A stretch of DNA of 64,000 bases from Exiguobacterium sp. SL-9 (GCF_004336985.1 NZ_SJUO01000005.1:145916-209915), one strand, 5' to 3'. Positions 44,506 through 54,559 are shown, numbered from the stretch's first letter. Notes: generated by a model from the letters alone, not told the origin. Numbers and translations: made by a program.

Positions 44506-45572
44506 AAAAATTGGTCATCATGTTAACGGTGCCGGTCCTCGTCAGCGCCGCCCTCTTGCTTTGGGTGTATCAAATCAATATGGCGCAAGGGTTCGGCGGC
44601 GACAATACGCTCGTCGTCTACAACTGGGGCGATTATATCGATGAAGACTTGATTGGAGAGTTCGAGGAAGAGACGGGTTTGAAAGTCATTTACCAAACGT
44701 TTGATTCGAACGAGGCGATGCTCACGAAAATCGAGCAAGGCGGTACGGCCTTCGACATCGCCGTCCCGTCTGACTATGCAATCAGTAAAATGATCGAAGA
44801 GGACCTGCTCTTGCCGATCGACTATGACAAGCTTGAAAACTTCGGCAACATCGACCCACGTTTTCTCGACAAGTCGTTCGACCCAGGCAATACGTACTCG
44901 GTCCCTTACTTCTGGGGAACGGTCGGCATCGTCTATAACCCTGAGCTCGTCGACGGTGAGATCACGTCGTGGAACGACCTTTGGGACATGCCGCTTGAAA
45001 ATGACATCTTGCTCGCAGACGGGACACGGGAAGTGATGGGCTTCGGTCTGAACTCACTCGGCTACTCGTTGAATACGACCGACAAGGATGAGTTGCTCGA
45101 GGCGGAGAAGAAGCTCGAGACACTCTGGCCGAACATTAAAGCGATCGTCGGCGACGAGATCAAGATGCTCATGGCCAATCGCGAAGCGGCTGCGGCTGTC
45201 GTCTGGTCTGGAGATGCTTCCGAGATCATGTACGAGAACGAAGAGTTGACGTACGTTATCCCAGAAGAAGGAACGAATCTCTGGTTCGATAACCTCGTCA
45301 TCCCGAACACATCGAAAAACGTCGAAGGCGCTCATCAGTTCATCGACTTCATGCTCGACGCGGAAATCGCGGCACGAAATACCGACTATGTCGGCTATTC
45401 GACGCCGAACGAAGCGGCGCTTGAATTTTTAGATGAAGAAGTGACGTCAGATGAACGCTTCTATCCGACGAAAGACGTGACGGATGAGCTCGAAGTGTAT
45501 GAGAACTTAGGCAAGCGCATGAACGCGTATTATAACGAATTATACTTGCGCTTTAAAATGCAGAGTAAATAA
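44502..45572 (+). CDS. potD: Spermidine/putrescine-binding protein
   Basis: A 356-residue extracellular solute-binding protein. The mature domain starts near TLVVYNWGDYIDEDL, the PotD signature, with the ligand loop AVPSDYAISKM and VPYFWGTVGIVYN. The N terminus (about 5-24) is hydrophobic but has no lipobox cysteine, unlike typical Gram-positive PotD. It may stay anchored by the uncleaved helix. It is the last gene of the operon, followed by a terminator. Confidence 0.93.
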   Translation: MKKLVIMLTVPVLVSAALLLWVYQINMAQGFGGDNTLVVYNWGDYIDEDLIGEFEEETGLKVIYQTFDSNEAMLTKIEQGGTAFDIAVPSDYAISKMIEEDLLLPIDYDKLENFGNIDPRFLDKSFDPGNTYSVPYFWGTVGIVYNPELVDGEITSWNDLWDMPLENDILLADGTREVMGFGLNSLGYSLNTTDKDELLEAEKKLETLWPNIKAIVGDEIKMLMANREAAAAVVWSGDASEIMYENEELTYVIPEEGTNLWFDNLVIPNTSKNVEGAHQFIDFMLDAEIAARNTDYVGYSTPNEAALEFLDEEVTSDERFYPTKDVTDELEVYENLGKRMNAYYNELYLRFKMQSK

Positions 45573-45574
45573 GC

Positions 45575-45604
45575 AAAGTCCCGCTCCGAGTAGCGGGACT
45601 TTTG
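45575..45604 (+). terminator. Terminator of the pot operon
   Basis: AAAGTCCCGCT pairs with AGCGGGACTTT around CCGAGT, then TTGTTT. Confidence 0.85.
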
Positions 45605-45620
45605 TTTATAGGATAGACAT

Positions 45621-45980
45621 TCAACTCTGTTGCAATTCGGCCCGTTCTTCGTCCGTGAACACCCGGGAACGGCTCAAAAACCGCTTTCCTTCGACGCCCT
45701 CGACCGAGAACATGCCGCCCCGGCCCTCGACGACGTCGATGATGAGCTGAGTGTGTTTCCAGTAATCATATTGTTTTTCGTGGATGTAGAACGGACACCC
45801 ACCAATCTCACCGAGTAGGACGTCGTGATCCCCGATCATGAACTCATCTTGCGGGAAACACATCGGGGAGCTCCCGTCACAACAACCGCCCGACTGGTGA
45901 AACAAGAGCGGTCCATGTTTTCGTTTCAGCTGTTCGAGGAGTGCGAGCGTGGCGGGGGTGGCCTCGACGCGGTTCACCAT
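45621..45980 (-). CDS. DUF779-family protein
   Basis: A 119-residue protein with the conserved cysteine-rich block HQSGGCCDGSSPMCFP (C33, C34, C41), probably a metal or redox site. The C-terminal FSVEGVEGKRFLSRSRVFTDEE is also typical. DUF779 genes commonly adjoin AdhA/ExaC-type aldehyde dehydrogenase genes, as here (one base after the dehydrogenase stop). A role in handling aldehydes is inferred. Confidence 0.88.
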   Translation of the reverse strand: MVNRVEATPATLALLEQLKRKHGPLLFHQSGGCCDGSSPMCFPQDEFMIGDHDVLLGEIGGCPFYIHEKQYDYWKHTQLIIDVVEGRGGMFSVEGVEGKRFLSRSRVFTDEERAELQQS

Positions 45981-45981
45981 C

Positions 45982-47502
45982 TCAGAAGAACCCGAGTTTT
46001 TGTTCGCTATAGCTGACGAGCATGTTTTTCGTCCGTTGATAATGGTTGAGCATCATCTTATGGTTCTCACGACCAATCCCAGACATCTTATACCCGCCGA
46101 ACGCGGCATGGGCCGGATATTGGTGATAGCAGTTGATCCAGACACGACCTGCTTGAATCTCACGACCGAACCGGTAAGCCCGATTCATGTCACGCGTCCA
46201 AACGCCGGCACCGAGACCGTACAACGTGTCGTTCGCGATGGCGAGCGCCTCGGCATCGTCTTTGAACGTCGTCACCGATAACACCGGTCCGAAGATCTCT
46301 TCTTGGAAGATGCGCATCTTGTTGTGGCCTTTAAAGATCGTCGGTTGCACGTAATAGCCGTCGGCGAGTTCGCCGTCCATCATGTTGCGTTCACCGCCGA
46401 TCAAGCATTCCGCGCCTTCCGATTTCCCGATTTCGAGATACGACAAGATTTTTTCCATCTGCTCATTCGAGGCTTGGGCGCCCATCATGACGTCAGGGTC
46501 GAGTGGATTGCCGAGCTTGATCGCTTTGACCCGTTCGAGCACACGTTCCATGAACGGCTCGTAAATCGACTCATGGATGAGGGCGCGCGATGGGCACGTG
46601 CATACCTCACCTTGGTTCAAGGCGAACATGACGAGTCCTTCAATCGATTTATCAAAGAAGTCATCATCCGCATCCATAATGTCGGCGAAGAAGATGTTTG
46701 GTGACTTCCCACCGAGTTCGAGCGTGACCGGGATGATGTTTTGTGACGCATATTGCATGATCAAACGTCCCGTCGTCGTCTCGCCAGTGAAGGCGACCTT
46801 GTCGACGCGATTGCTCGATGCGAGCGGTTTGCCGGCCTCGAGACCGAAGCCGTTGACGATATTCAACACGCCTGGTGGGAGCAAATCTTCAATCAGTTCC
46901 ATGAGCACCATCATCGAAGCCGGTGTCTGTTCGGCTGGCTTCAACACGATGCAATTGCCGGCGGCGAGGGCCGGTGCGACTTTCCAGACCGCCATCAAAA
47001 TCGGGAAGTTCCATGGGATGATTTGAGCGACGACACCGAGTGGCTCGGTGAAGTGATAGGCGACCGTATCTTGATCGAGTTCACTGATGCCACCTTCTTG
47101 TGACCGAATGACACCCGCGAAATAACGGAAATGATCGATGGCGAGTGGAAGGTCGGCGTTTAGCGTCTCACGGACGGCTTTGCCGTTCTCCCACGTCTCG
47201 GCGTAGGCGAGCATCTCGAGGTTCGCTTCCATGCGATCGGCAATCTTATTTAAAATGACAGAACGTTCCGTGACAGACGTTTTGCCCCATGCGTCCTTGG
47301 CGGCGTGGGCCGCATCCAAGGCGAGCTCGATATCTTCTTTCGTCGAGCGGGCGACTTCGCATAAAACTTTACCATTTACCGGAGAGGTGTTCTCAAAATA
47401 TTCTCCCCCTGCAGGCGCGGTCCACTTTCCGTTGATGTAGTTCTCATAGCGGTCTTTAAAGTGTACTTTCGTGCCTGTCGAGTTTGGGACTTCATAAATC
47501 AT
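45982..47502 (-). CDS. NAD-dependent aldehyde dehydrogenase (ExaC/AldA type)
   Basis: A 506-residue aldehyde dehydrogenase oxidising aldehydes to acids. The catalytic Cys301 lies in [11 protein letters not shown] (with a second Cys at 303), the general base Glu262 in [10 protein letters not shown], and NAD binding in IIPWNFP and FTGETTTGR. The subgroup works on acetaldehyde and related substrates. GGGAGG precedes the ATG. A cre-like sequence overlaps the promoter, so carbon catabolite control is likely. It heads an operon with DUF779. Confidence 0.92.
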   Translation of the reverse strand: MIYEVPNSTGTKVHFKDRYENYINGKWTAPAGGEYFENTSPVNGKVLCEVARSTKEDIELALDAAHAAKDAWGKTSVTERSVILNKIADRMEANLEMLAYAETWENGKAVRETLNADLPLAIDHFRYFAGVIRSQEGGISELDQDTVAYHFTEPLGVVAQIIPWNFPILMAVWKVAPALAAGNCIVLKPAEQTPASMMVLMELIEDLLPPGVLNIVNGFGLEAGKPLASSNRVDKVAFTGETTTGRLIMQYASQNIIPVTLELGGKSPNIFFADIMDADDDFFDKSIEGLVMFALNQGEVCTCPSRALIHESIYEPFMERVLERVKAIKLGNPLDPDVMMGAQASNEQMEKILSYLEIGKSEGAECLIGGERNMMDGELADGYYVQPTIFKGHNKMRIFQEEIFGPVLSVTTFKDDAEALAIANDTLYGLGAGVWTRDMNRAYRFGREIQAGRVWINCYHQYPAHAAFGGYKMSGIGRENHKMMLNHYQRTKNMLVSYSEQKLGFF

Positions 47503-47540
47503 GGTCGTTCCTCCCTTTTCCGTAAAGTATAGGGACTCTA

Positions 47541-47554
47541 TGTATGCGCTTACA
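47541..47554 (-). promoter_or_regulatory. cre (CcpA) site upstream of the aldehyde dehydrogenase
   Basis: TGTATGCGCTTACA fits TGWAANCGNTNWCA with one mismatch. It is 39-52 nt before the start codon, within the likely promoter. Confidence 0.5.
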
Positions 47555-47722
47555 TTTTACTGTAAGACAACGACTCCCTTTTCCATCGTACCGGGTCGAT
47601 GTGATAAAAGTCAAAATTTTTCGACAATAATTTGTCACATTTGAATCGAAATGTTTTGAAGTCAAGATTTGTGGTAAACATCATATTAGTATCAATCTCA
47701 AATCGAAGGAGTGGACGGATTC

Positions 47723-48256
47723 ATGGCAAAAACATATCAAGTCGATCCAGCGCACAGCACCATTAACTTTACAGTCAAGCATATGATGATTTCGAAAGTA
47801 AAAGGAGAGTTCAAAGATTTTCACGTCGAGGCGAACGGGCAACCGGACGATCTCGCGAACGCGCGTGTGAACGTGACAATCAAAGCAGCATCGATTGATA
47901 CGAATAACACCGACCGTGACAACCATTTACGGTCCGGCGACTTCTTTGATGTGGAGCAACATGAGGACATCGTGTTCGAGTCGACATCGTTCCGCTCACA
48001 AGGTGGCGGCGAGTTCGAATTGACCGGGAACTTGACGATTCGTGGGACAACTCGGGAAGAGATGTTCGCAGTCGAGTATGAGGGAAGCGCGAAAGATCCA
48101 TGGGGCAACATGAAACACGCCTTCACCGGGGGCGGGTCGATCAATCGGGAAGATTATGGATTGACGTGGAACCAAGCGCTCGAAGCGGGCGGCGTACTCG
48201 TCGATAAAAAAGTGAAATTTGACTTCGAACTTCAGTTCACCGAGTCGGAAGCATAA
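47723..48256 (+). CDS. YceI-family protein
   Basis: A 177-residue lipocalin-like beta-barrel that binds isoprenoid-type lipids in related proteins. Family blocks: YQVDPAHSTINFTVKHMM at the start, DNHLRSGDFFDVEQHEDIVFEST, LTGNLTIRGTTRE and DYGLTWNQALEAGGVLV. There is no signal peptide, so it should be cytosolic. The ATG follows AAGGAG by 11 nt. Given the quinone genes in this genome, binding a prenyl compound is a possibility only. Confidence 0.9.
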   Translation: MAKTYQVDPAHSTINFTVKHMMISKVKGEFKDFHVEANGQPDDLANARVNVTIKAASIDTNNTDRDNHLRSGDFFDVEQHEDIVFESTSFRSQGGGEFELTGNLTIRGTTREEMFAVEYEGSAKDPWGNMKHAFTGGGSINREDYGLTWNQALEAGGVLVDKKVKFDFELQFTESEA

Positions 48257-48290
48257 TAAAAAGTCGCTCTCGCCGAGCGACTTTTTATTA
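48255..48290. terminator. Bidirectional terminator
   Basis: AATAAAAAGTCGCTC pairs with GAGCGACTTTTTATT around TCGCC. Confidence 0.9.
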
Positions 48291-49268
48291 TTCATAGGCC
48301 AATTTCTTTTGCAGGCTCTCTTCACTGAACACCCAACCGGTGAACGAAGACAACACTTCATTTGACTCTTCGTCGACGATGACGACGGCGACGAATGGAT
48401 AGATATCTTTCGCGAAGTAGCGCAAGTTCGTGAAGCGATACTCGATCATCCCGTTATGACGTGTGACCGTATACGTATGAATCTTCGAGAACTCGAGGAA
48501 CGATTGTAGGTCCGTATTTTTACGCGCTTCCACGAAGTGAAGGTCATCTTCACCTGGCATCGGTTTGTCGCGGAAACGGCCGCATTCGATGACCGTCCCT
48601 TTTTTCACTTTGACCGCACCTAAACCGTTGCGGAATCGAACGGCGACATGCCAGTCATCCCAACCGATACCCGGCGAGATGAACAATTCGTGGGCACCGG
48701 CAAAGTGACGGGCGACCGTGGCAAGAGCGCGGTTACGCAATTTGAACTGAATCGCGTAATAGCTGATGACGAGCGCAATGAGCAGTGCAAAAATCGGGAC
48801 AGTCGCCCCTGTGATAAGCCATAATACATATGCCCCGTAGTAGGCAGAGAACAAATACGGATCAAACGTCCCGATGACGCCCCAACCAATCCATTTTTTT
48901 GAAAACGGTTGGAGGGCCTGCGTCCCGTAAGCGTTGAACAAGTCGACCGTAACGTGAAGCAATACAGCGATTTGTGCCATGACCCATAATGAAGCAGGAT
49001 TGACGCCAAGCGCGAGTCCGATGACGGCGCTGACGATGATTGGCCAAGCGAGAAGTGCGGTGATTCCGTGTGAACGACCGCGGTGCTGACGTAAATACGT
49101 GCTATTTCCTTTTAGTTTGAAGACCGTGTCAAAGTCCGGAGCATGCGAGCCGACGAGAGCAGTAGCTGTCATGGCTAGAAACATTTGTGCGTCGCCTGAC
49201 ACCTCTGGGCTGAGTGTCGCGATTGCACTTAAACCAAGTCCCATCCCAATGTGAGTAGCAGTATCCAA
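48288..49268 (-). CDS. yfhP: YfhP-family membrane-bound metal-dependent hydrolase
   Basis: A 326-residue protein of the YdjM/YfhP family with about four to five transmembrane helices in the first half and a soluble C-terminal domain. Putative metal residues sit in MDTATHIGMG, GSHAPDFDTVF and HRGRSHGI. In B. subtilis yfhP lies beside mutY (yfhQ), as here, in divergent order. Substrate unknown. Confidence 0.87.
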   Translation of the reverse strand: MDTATHIGMGLGLSAIATLSPEVSGDAQMFLAMTATALVGSHAPDFDTVFKLKGNSTYLRQHRGRSHGITALLAWPIIVSAVIGLALGVNPASLWVMAQIAVLLHVTVDLFNAYGTQALQPFSKKWIGWGVIGTFDPYLFSAYYGAYVLWLITGATVPIFALLIALVISYYAIQFKLRNRALATVARHFAGAHELFISPGIGWDDWHVAVRFRNGLGAVKVKKGTVIECGRFRDKPMPGEDDLHFVEARKNTDLQSFLEFSKIHTYTVTRHNGMIEYRFTNLRYFAKDIYPFVAVVIVDEESNEVLSSFTGWVFSEESLQKKLAYE

Positions 49269-49355
49269 TGTGCTTCAGCACCTCCATAAAAGTTGAAAAT
49301 TCGCATATGTTAATCCATTTCATCATACAATATTTTTAAAACGAGGGGAAACGAA

Positions 49356-50390
49356 ATGCTCGATATTGATAAATTGTTCACAAATTATAATATTCAAGAA
49401 TTCAACACAAATTTAGTGACATGGTTCAATCGCGAAAAGCGTGATTTACCATGGCGTCACGGCAAAAATCCGTATCGTGTCTGGGTGAGTGAAGTCATGC
49501 TCCAACAGACGCGTGTCGATACGGTCATCCCGTATTACAATCGTTTCATGGAGCGTTTTCCAACTATCGAGGCGTTAGCGGCGGCTGAACCTGACGAGGT
49601 CGTCAAATATTGGGAAGGGCTCGGGTATTACTCACGGGTCCGTAACCTTCATCAAGCCGTCCGAGAAGTCGTCGCGGTATACGACGGCATCGTTCCTGAA
49701 GAAAAAGAACGATTCGAAAAGTTGAAAGGCGTCGGACCGTATACGACCGGGGCCGTGCTCTCGATCGCCTATAATCAGCCGGAACCCGCCGTCGATGGGA
49801 ATGTTATGCGTGTCATGTCTCGTCAGTTCGGGATTTATGACGATATCGTCATCCCGAAAACGCGAAAACTGTTCGAACAGGTCGTGCGCCGACTGATGGA
49901 CCCGAATCATGCCTCGGACTTCAATGAAGGGGTTATGGAACTCGGGGCGACGGTATGCACCCCGAAAAACCCGATGTGCTCGCTCTGTCCCGTTCAAGAC
50001 GATTGTTATGCGTATTCGCATAACGTCCAAGATGAACTCCCGGTCAAGACGAGAAAAGGGGCGGCCCGGATCGAGATGTACGACGCGCTTTACTGTCGTC
50101 AGAACGGCCGGACCGCATATGTGAAACGACCGGACGCCGGTCTTCTTGCCGGAATGTGGCAATATCCGCTTACAGACCGGGGAACGGGGGAACAGATAAA
50201 CGGAACCTATGTTGGACAAGTGAAACACGTGTTTTCCCACATCGTCTGGTATATCGATTTATACGAAGTCGAGACGTTACCGATAGGGGAATGGACTTGG
50301 CTCGACGAAGAAGAACGCAACGTGGTGACCGTATCGGTCGCCCAACAAAAATTAGAGCAGATGGCAGGTGTGAATGATGAGACAGTTTGA
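49356..50390 (+). CDS. mutY: A/G-specific adenine DNA glycosylase
   Basis: A 344-residue base-excision enzyme that removes adenine opposite 8-oxoguanine. The helix-hairpin-helix is GVGPYTTGAV; catalytic residues are E46 (SEVMLQQTRV) and D147 (AVDGNVMRV). The 4Fe-4S ligands are C201, C208, C211 and C217. The C-terminal third is the NUDT1-like 8-oxoG recognition domain. Divergent from yfhP. Confidence 0.95.
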   Translation: MLDIDKLFTNYNIQEFNTNLVTWFNREKRDLPWRHGKNPYRVWVSEVMLQQTRVDTVIPYYNRFMERFPTIEALAAAEPDEVVKYWEGLGYYSRVRNLHQAVREVVAVYDGIVPEEKERFEKLKGVGPYTTGAVLSIAYNQPEPAVDGNVMRVMSRQFGIYDDIVIPKTRKLFEQVVRRLMDPNHASDFNEGVMELGATVCTPKNPMCSLCPVQDDCYAYSHNVQDELPVKTRKGAARIEMYDALYCRQNGRTAYVKRPDAGLLAGMWQYPLTDRGTGEQINGTYVGQVKHVFSHIVWYIDLYEVETLPIGEWTWLDEEERNVVTVSVAQQKLEQMAGVNDETV

Positions 50391-50802
50391 TGTACGAACT
50401 CCATACGATACGACCGTTGACAAGCTTTGGACATTGCTTCAAGATGCTTCACTGCTATCAGAACTGACATCGTTTCCGAAAGTGACGCTTCTTGGGGAGG
50501 GGGCGTCGGTCGAAGGAAACCTCGTTCAATTACGGGTTGGTATCGGTCCCATTTCATTACCGTGGAACAGTGCCATCACATTGACGGGGAATCACGCATT
50601 TTGTGATCAAGGCGTCAAGCTGCCATTTCCGTTCCGTCGCTTCAGTCACGTCCATCGGGTCGAACAAGTAGGCGGACAGGCTGTCATGGTCGACGAGGTG
50701 ACGTTTGATAGTTACGTGCCGACTGTTCTCGTCGAATTCTTCGTACTTCGGCCGATGTTCAAAGCGCGAGCCGAGGCATTCCAAAAAACACTAAATTCGT
50801 GA
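50374..50802 (+). CDS. SRPBCC-fold protein, 142 aa
   Basis: A START/SRPBCC-like domain. The N terminus (FDVRTPYDTTVDKLWTLLQDASLLSEL) and C-terminal helix (FFVLRPMFKARAEAFQKTL) are typical of the fold, which binds a hydrophobic ligand. It overlaps the end of mutY by 17 nt. Either of two adjacent ATGs at 50374 and 50377 may be used. Ligand unknown. Confidence 0.75.
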   Translation: MMRQFDVRTPYDTTVDKLWTLLQDASLLSELTSFPKVTLLGEGASVEGNLVQLRVGIGPISLPWNSAITLTGNHAFCDQGVKLPFPFRRFSHVHRVEQVGGQAVMVDEVTFDSYVPTVLVEFFVLRPMFKARAEAFQKTLNS

Positions 50803-50891
50803 AAATAAGAGATTTCCTTTTTCATTGGTTCTGAAAGTCGCTATAATTAAATATGAGAATTGTATAGCATCATAGCGGAAAGGAGGAGCTT

Positions 50892-51434
50892 ATGAGCTTA
50901 TTTCCCAAAGCAGGTAGCAAGATCGAGATACAGAGCTACAAGCACAACGGAACTTTGCATCGCGTTTGGGAAGAAACGCTCGTCCTTCAGTCGTCAAAAA
51001 CGGATATGATCGGATTCAATGACCGCATCATGGTCAGCGAGTCAGACGGCCGGCAATGGAGAACACGTGAGCCGGCAATTTGCTACTTTTCATCTGAGTT
51101 TTGGTTCAATGTCATCTGCATGATTCGCGAAGATGGGATTTACTACTACTGTAATCTAGGTTCGCCGACAACGTTCGATGGGGCAGAACGTGCCATCAAG
51201 TACATCGACTACGATTTGGACATCAAGGTGTTCCCAGATATGTCGTACACGATTTTAGATGAGGATGAATATGAGCGGCATCGTCGCGAGATGAATTATC
51301 CGAAAGCGATTGATCGAATCTTGAAACAGAACGTTCAAGAACTTATTAACTGGATTCGAGGACGGAAAGGGCCGTTCAACCCAACATTCGTCGATGAATG
51401 GTATCGCGAATACGAAGCACGTTACCGGAGATGA
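50892..51434 (+). CDS. DUF402 nucleoside phosphatase, YgaC-like
   Basis: A 180-residue protein of the YgaC/Ntdp family, which hydrolyses nucleoside tri- and diphosphates. Conserved blocks: [44 protein letters not shown] and [10 protein letters not shown], carrying the Asp/Glu metal ligands. It is followed by a YgaD-type ABC transporter, as in B. subtilis. TATAAT at 50842 could be its -10. AAAGGAGGAG precedes the ATG. Confidence 0.88.
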   Translation: MSLFPKAGSKIEIQSYKHNGTLHRVWEETLVLQSSKTDMIGFNDRIMVSESDGRQWRTREPAICYFSSEFWFNVICMIREDGIYYYCNLGSPTTFDGAERAIKYIDYDLDIKVFPDMSYTILDEDEYERHRREMNYPKAIDRILKQNVQELINWIRGRKGPFNPTFVDEWYREYEARYRR

Positions 51435-51471
51435 TTGCTCATCTCCGCTTTTTTTCTTGAAGGAGGAACTA

Positions 51472-53220
51472 ATGGGTAGTATTAAACGTTATTTAAAGTT
51501 CGTTAAACCGTATAAGAAACAAATCGCGCTGACCATCTTCGTCGGGATTTTGAAATTCTCCATCCCGCTCGGGTTGCCGCTCCTTTACAGATATGTGATC
51601 GACACTTATTTGACAGACCCGGAACCGGCGAGAGATTATACCGAGCTCGTCTGGCTGTTCAGCATCGTCTTCTTCGTCTTCCTCGTCTTGAAGCCACCGA
51701 TTGAATACTTACGCCAATATTTGGCGCAATGGGCAGCGACACGCATTTTATTCGATGTCCGGAACCGATTGTTCGACCACGTTCAAAAGTTGTCGCTCCG
51801 CTATTATTCGAACAATAAGACGGGACAGATCATCTCGCGCATCATCAACGACGTCGAGCAGACGAAAGATTTCGTCATCACCGGCCTGATGAACATTTGG
51901 CTCGATATGGTCACGATTTTGATTGCCATCGCCATCATGTATACGATTGATCCGCAACTGACGCTCATCGCCATCTTGCCGCTCCCGTTCTACGCCATCG
52001 CCGTCCGCTACTTCTACGGACGATTGCGCCGACTCACGCGCGAACGCTCGGCCGCCCTCGCGGACCTTCAAGGACATTTGACCGAACGGGTCAACGGGAT
52101 GGCCGTCATCCGCAGTTTCGCGCTTGAACCGTATGAAAACAAGGCGTTCGAAGAACAGAACGGTGGTTTCTTGAAAGCCGCGCTTCGCCACACCGGCTGG
52201 AACGCGAAGACGTACGTCGTCGTCTCGACGATCACGGACATCGCACCGATTTTAATCTTCACGTCGGCGTCTTGGCTCGTCTTGCAAGAACAAGTATCGC
52301 TCGGTACGCTCGTCGCCTTCATCGCGTATATCGATCGTCTCTACGCACCGCTCGGTCGTCTCGTCAACTCGGCGACGACGCTCACACAGTCGGTCGCTTC
52401 GATGGACCGCGTGTTTGAGTTCCTCGATGAGCCGTACGACATCGAAGAGAAACATAGTGCGTTCGTGCCCGTGAAAACGGCGGGTGACATCGAGCTCGAT
52501 CGTGTCAGCTTTGCGTATGAGAAAGACGGCGCCCGTGCCCTCCATGACGTCAACCTGCATATCCGCTCCGGGGAGCGGGTCGCCTTCGTCGGCATGTCCG
52601 GCGGTGGGAAGTCGACGCTCGTCAGCTTGATTCCACGGTTTTATGACGTCACGTCGGGTAGCATCAAAATCGATGGCACCGACGTCCGTGATTTTAAACT
52701 GCGGGCCCTTCGCGATCAAATCGGGATGGTCATGCAAGATTCGGTCCTATTCAGTGAATCGGTCGCGATGAACATCCGGATGGGGAATCCGGAAGCGAGT
52801 GACGAAGATGTCATCGCCGCCGCGAAAGCAGCGAACGCACATGAGTTCATCTCGAACTTACAGGACGGCTACAATACGCCGGTCGGGGAGAAAGGCGTCA
52901 AACTGTCAGGCGGTCAGAAACAACGGCTCGCCATCGCCCGTGTCTTCTTGAAACATCCACCGATCATCATCCTTGACGAAGCGACGAGTGCGCTTGACCT
53001 TGAGAGTGAGGCGATGATTCAAGACTCGCTCGCGCGCTTGACGAAAGGGAGAACGACGCTCATCGTCGCGCACCGCTTGTCGACGATCACCGATGCCGAT
53101 AAGATTGTCGTCGTCGATAACGGACAAATCATGGAGACCGGTACGCACGAAGAATTGATGCGTCGCCGTGGCGCCTATTATGATTTGTATATGATTCAAG
53201 ATTTAGCAGTCGTCGAATGA
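51472..53220 (+). CDS. ygaD: Homodimeric multidrug ABC exporter, YgaD-like
   Basis: A 582-residue half-transporter, six-helix domain plus ATPase. Walker A GMSGGGKSTL, signature LSGGQKQR and Walker B IILDEATSALD are all canonical, so it can work as a homodimer, unlike the BmrCD pair. The order ygaC-ygaD matches B. subtilis. The ATG at 51472 follows AAGGAGG. The frame extends upstream into ygaC without a ribosome site. Confidence 0.9.
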   Translation: MGSIKRYLKFVKPYKKQIALTIFVGILKFSIPLGLPLLYRYVIDTYLTDPEPARDYTELVWLFSIVFFVFLVLKPPIEYLRQYLAQWAATRILFDVRNRLFDHVQKLSLRYYSNNKTGQIISRIINDVEQTKDFVITGLMNIWLDMVTILIAIAIMYTIDPQLTLIAILPLPFYAIAVRYFYGRLRRLTRERSAALADLQGHLTERVNGMAVIRSFALEPYENKAFEEQNGGFLKAALRHTGWNAKTYVVVSTITDIAPILIFTSASWLVLQEQVSLGTLVAFIAYIDRLYAPLGRLVNSATTLTQSVASMDRVFEFLDEPYDIEEKHSAFVPVKTAGDIELDRVSFAYEKDGARALHDVNLHIRSGERVAFVGMSGGGKSTLVSLIPRFYDVTSGSIKIDGTDVRDFKLRALRDQIGMVMQDSVLFSESVAMNIRMGNPEASDEDVIAAAKAANAHEFISNLQDGYNTPVGEKGVKLSGGQKQRLAIARVFLKHPPIIILDEATSALDLESEAMIQDSLARLTKGRTTLIVAHRLSTITDADKIVVVDNGQIMETGTHEELMRRRGAYYDLYMIQDLAVVE

Positions 53221-53224
53221 GACG

Positions 53225-53255
53225 GGGCCTCGAGGAAACTCGAGGTCTTTTTGTT
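53225..53255 (+). terminator. Terminator after ygaD
   Basis: GGCCTCGAG pairs with CTCGAGGTC around GAAA, then TTTTTG. Confidence 0.85.
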
Positions 53256-53311
53256 TTCTACGACAGTGAGACGGGAATGAAGAAACGACATGCCAAAAGG
53301 GGGATGATTCA

Positions 53312-54460
53312 ATGATGAACGGGGAAGGCTTAATCACGGTAAACCCGCTAAAAGACGCACTCGAACTGACGTGGTCAGTTGAGGGGACGGTCCGTCTTAC
53401 GCGAAACGGGAAGTATGTGTACGAAGGAACCGACCAACACTACGTCGATCACGACACAGGTGTGGGGGAACAAGTTGCCTATCGGATCACGGACGAACAA
53501 GGGGAAGTGGCGAAAGTGTATACGGCCGCCGTGAACCCAACTGACGACCTGTACTGGAATCGACATCTCACGTCGGCAGTCGTCGCATCAAACGGTACCC
53601 ATCTGCAATGGGACCCGATCGCTGACGTCGAGACGTATGCGATTTACCGGCAAGGACGACGCATCGCCGAAGTCGTCGGCAATGCCTACTTGGACGAGAC
53701 ACCGCTTCATGAGCCGACGATGTATGAAGTGAGGGCGCTCCGTCCCGTGAAACGAGACGAGAAACCGGGGACGAGCTTGATTCACGCCGTCGGCAAAGGG
53801 ATGTCGCTCGCCAAGGAGTTGAAGACGGACACACGACGGGACAAGGAACTATACGTCATGTATTTCCTCGTCAGTCCGATTCGACCTGATGTGGAGACGG
53901 TGGACCAAATTCAGCTTCGCGTCCAGACGTTCATCCGTCCGCCGATGATCAAAAACCCGAACTTGTTGTCACCCCATCCGTATTTTGAAGGAGACGGTCG
54001 CCCTTATAACGTTCATGCGACCGACTATCGGACACGAACGGAAGTGAAAGCTGAAGGGTTGAGCGACATTCCGATTGTTTCTATCAAAAAAGACGCGAAT
54101 GTGACGCGTGGCTATACAAAGCATCATCGATTGACAGGTGAAGATATCGCCTCGGTCGACCAAGTATATCTTGAAGATGTGGTCATCGACCGTAGGCGTG
54201 CCGCGTATCGGTTGCAACATTCCGTCGGCAACCCGCTCGTTATCGCGCCGGACATCAAATATACGATCGTCGCGCAGTTGAAGGATACCGCCACGTTTAA
54301 ACTAGCGGGCAGCCATACGCAGTCGCCACATCATGAAGTGTACCTTCAAGTCGGCGATGCCCCATGGATGACGATTCACCGTGCCGATGACCTCGGTGTC
54401 AGTTTCATGGGTAATCCGATGCCTGAATGTCACTGGACGTATTTGACCTGTATGGACTAA
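53312..54460 (+). CDS. DUF3238-like protein with fibronectin III-type modules
   Basis: A 382-residue soluble protein. Two fibronectin-like modules (about 8-75 and 78-150; e.g. LELTWSVEGTVRLTRNGKYVYEG and LQWDPIADVETYAIYRQGRRIAE) precede a C-terminal domain that I assign, from memory, to DUF3238 (VSPIRPDVETVDQIQLRVQTFI, ECHWTYLTCMD). There is no signal peptide. The function is unknown. Its terminator was split by the insertion element that follows. Confidence 0.65.
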   Translation: MMNGEGLITVNPLKDALELTWSVEGTVRLTRNGKYVYEGTDQHYVDHDTGVGEQVAYRITDEQGEVAKVYTAAVNPTDDLYWNRHLTSAVVASNGTHLQWDPIADVETYAIYRQGRRIAEVVGNAYLDETPLHEPTMYEVRALRPVKRDEKPGTSLIHAVGKGMSLAKELKTDTRRDKELYVMYFLVSPIRPDVETVDQIQLRVQTFIRPPMIKNPNLLSPHPYFEGDGRPYNVHATDYRTRTEVKAEGLSDIPIVSIKKDANVTRGYTKHHRLTGEDIASVDQVYLEDVVIDRRRAAYRLQHSVGNPLVIAPDIKYTIVAQLKDTATFKLAGSHTQSPHHEVYLQVGDAPWMTIHRADDLGVSFMGNPMPECHWTYLTCMD

Positions 54461-54474
54461 AAAAACCGTCGACT
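54461..54474. terminator. Left arm of a bidirectional terminator split by an insertion element
   Basis: AAAACCGTCGACT in this arm pairs with AGTCGGCGGTTTT at 56044-56056 (12 of 13, plus a G-T pair). The element fills the loop. Confidence 0.7.
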
Positions 54475-54511
54475 CATTGAGGAGGACACTGAAAAACTTC
54501 AAATGTTTTTG

Positions 54512-54554
54512 AACAGAGGAGCGCCGTCCCGGAAGGGATGGCGCTCCTCTGTTT
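54512..54554. terminator. Hairpin inside the left end of the IS
   Basis: AACAGAGGAGCGCC pairs with GGCGCTCCTCTGTT, with inner TCCC/GGGA, then TTTT. It would stop transcription from outside entering the transposase. Confidence 0.85.
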
Positions 54555-54559
54555 TCATC

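Noticed and set aside
49632..50240. 202-codon minus-strand frame inside mutY
   Set aside because: Antisense shadow of mutY; no start signal.
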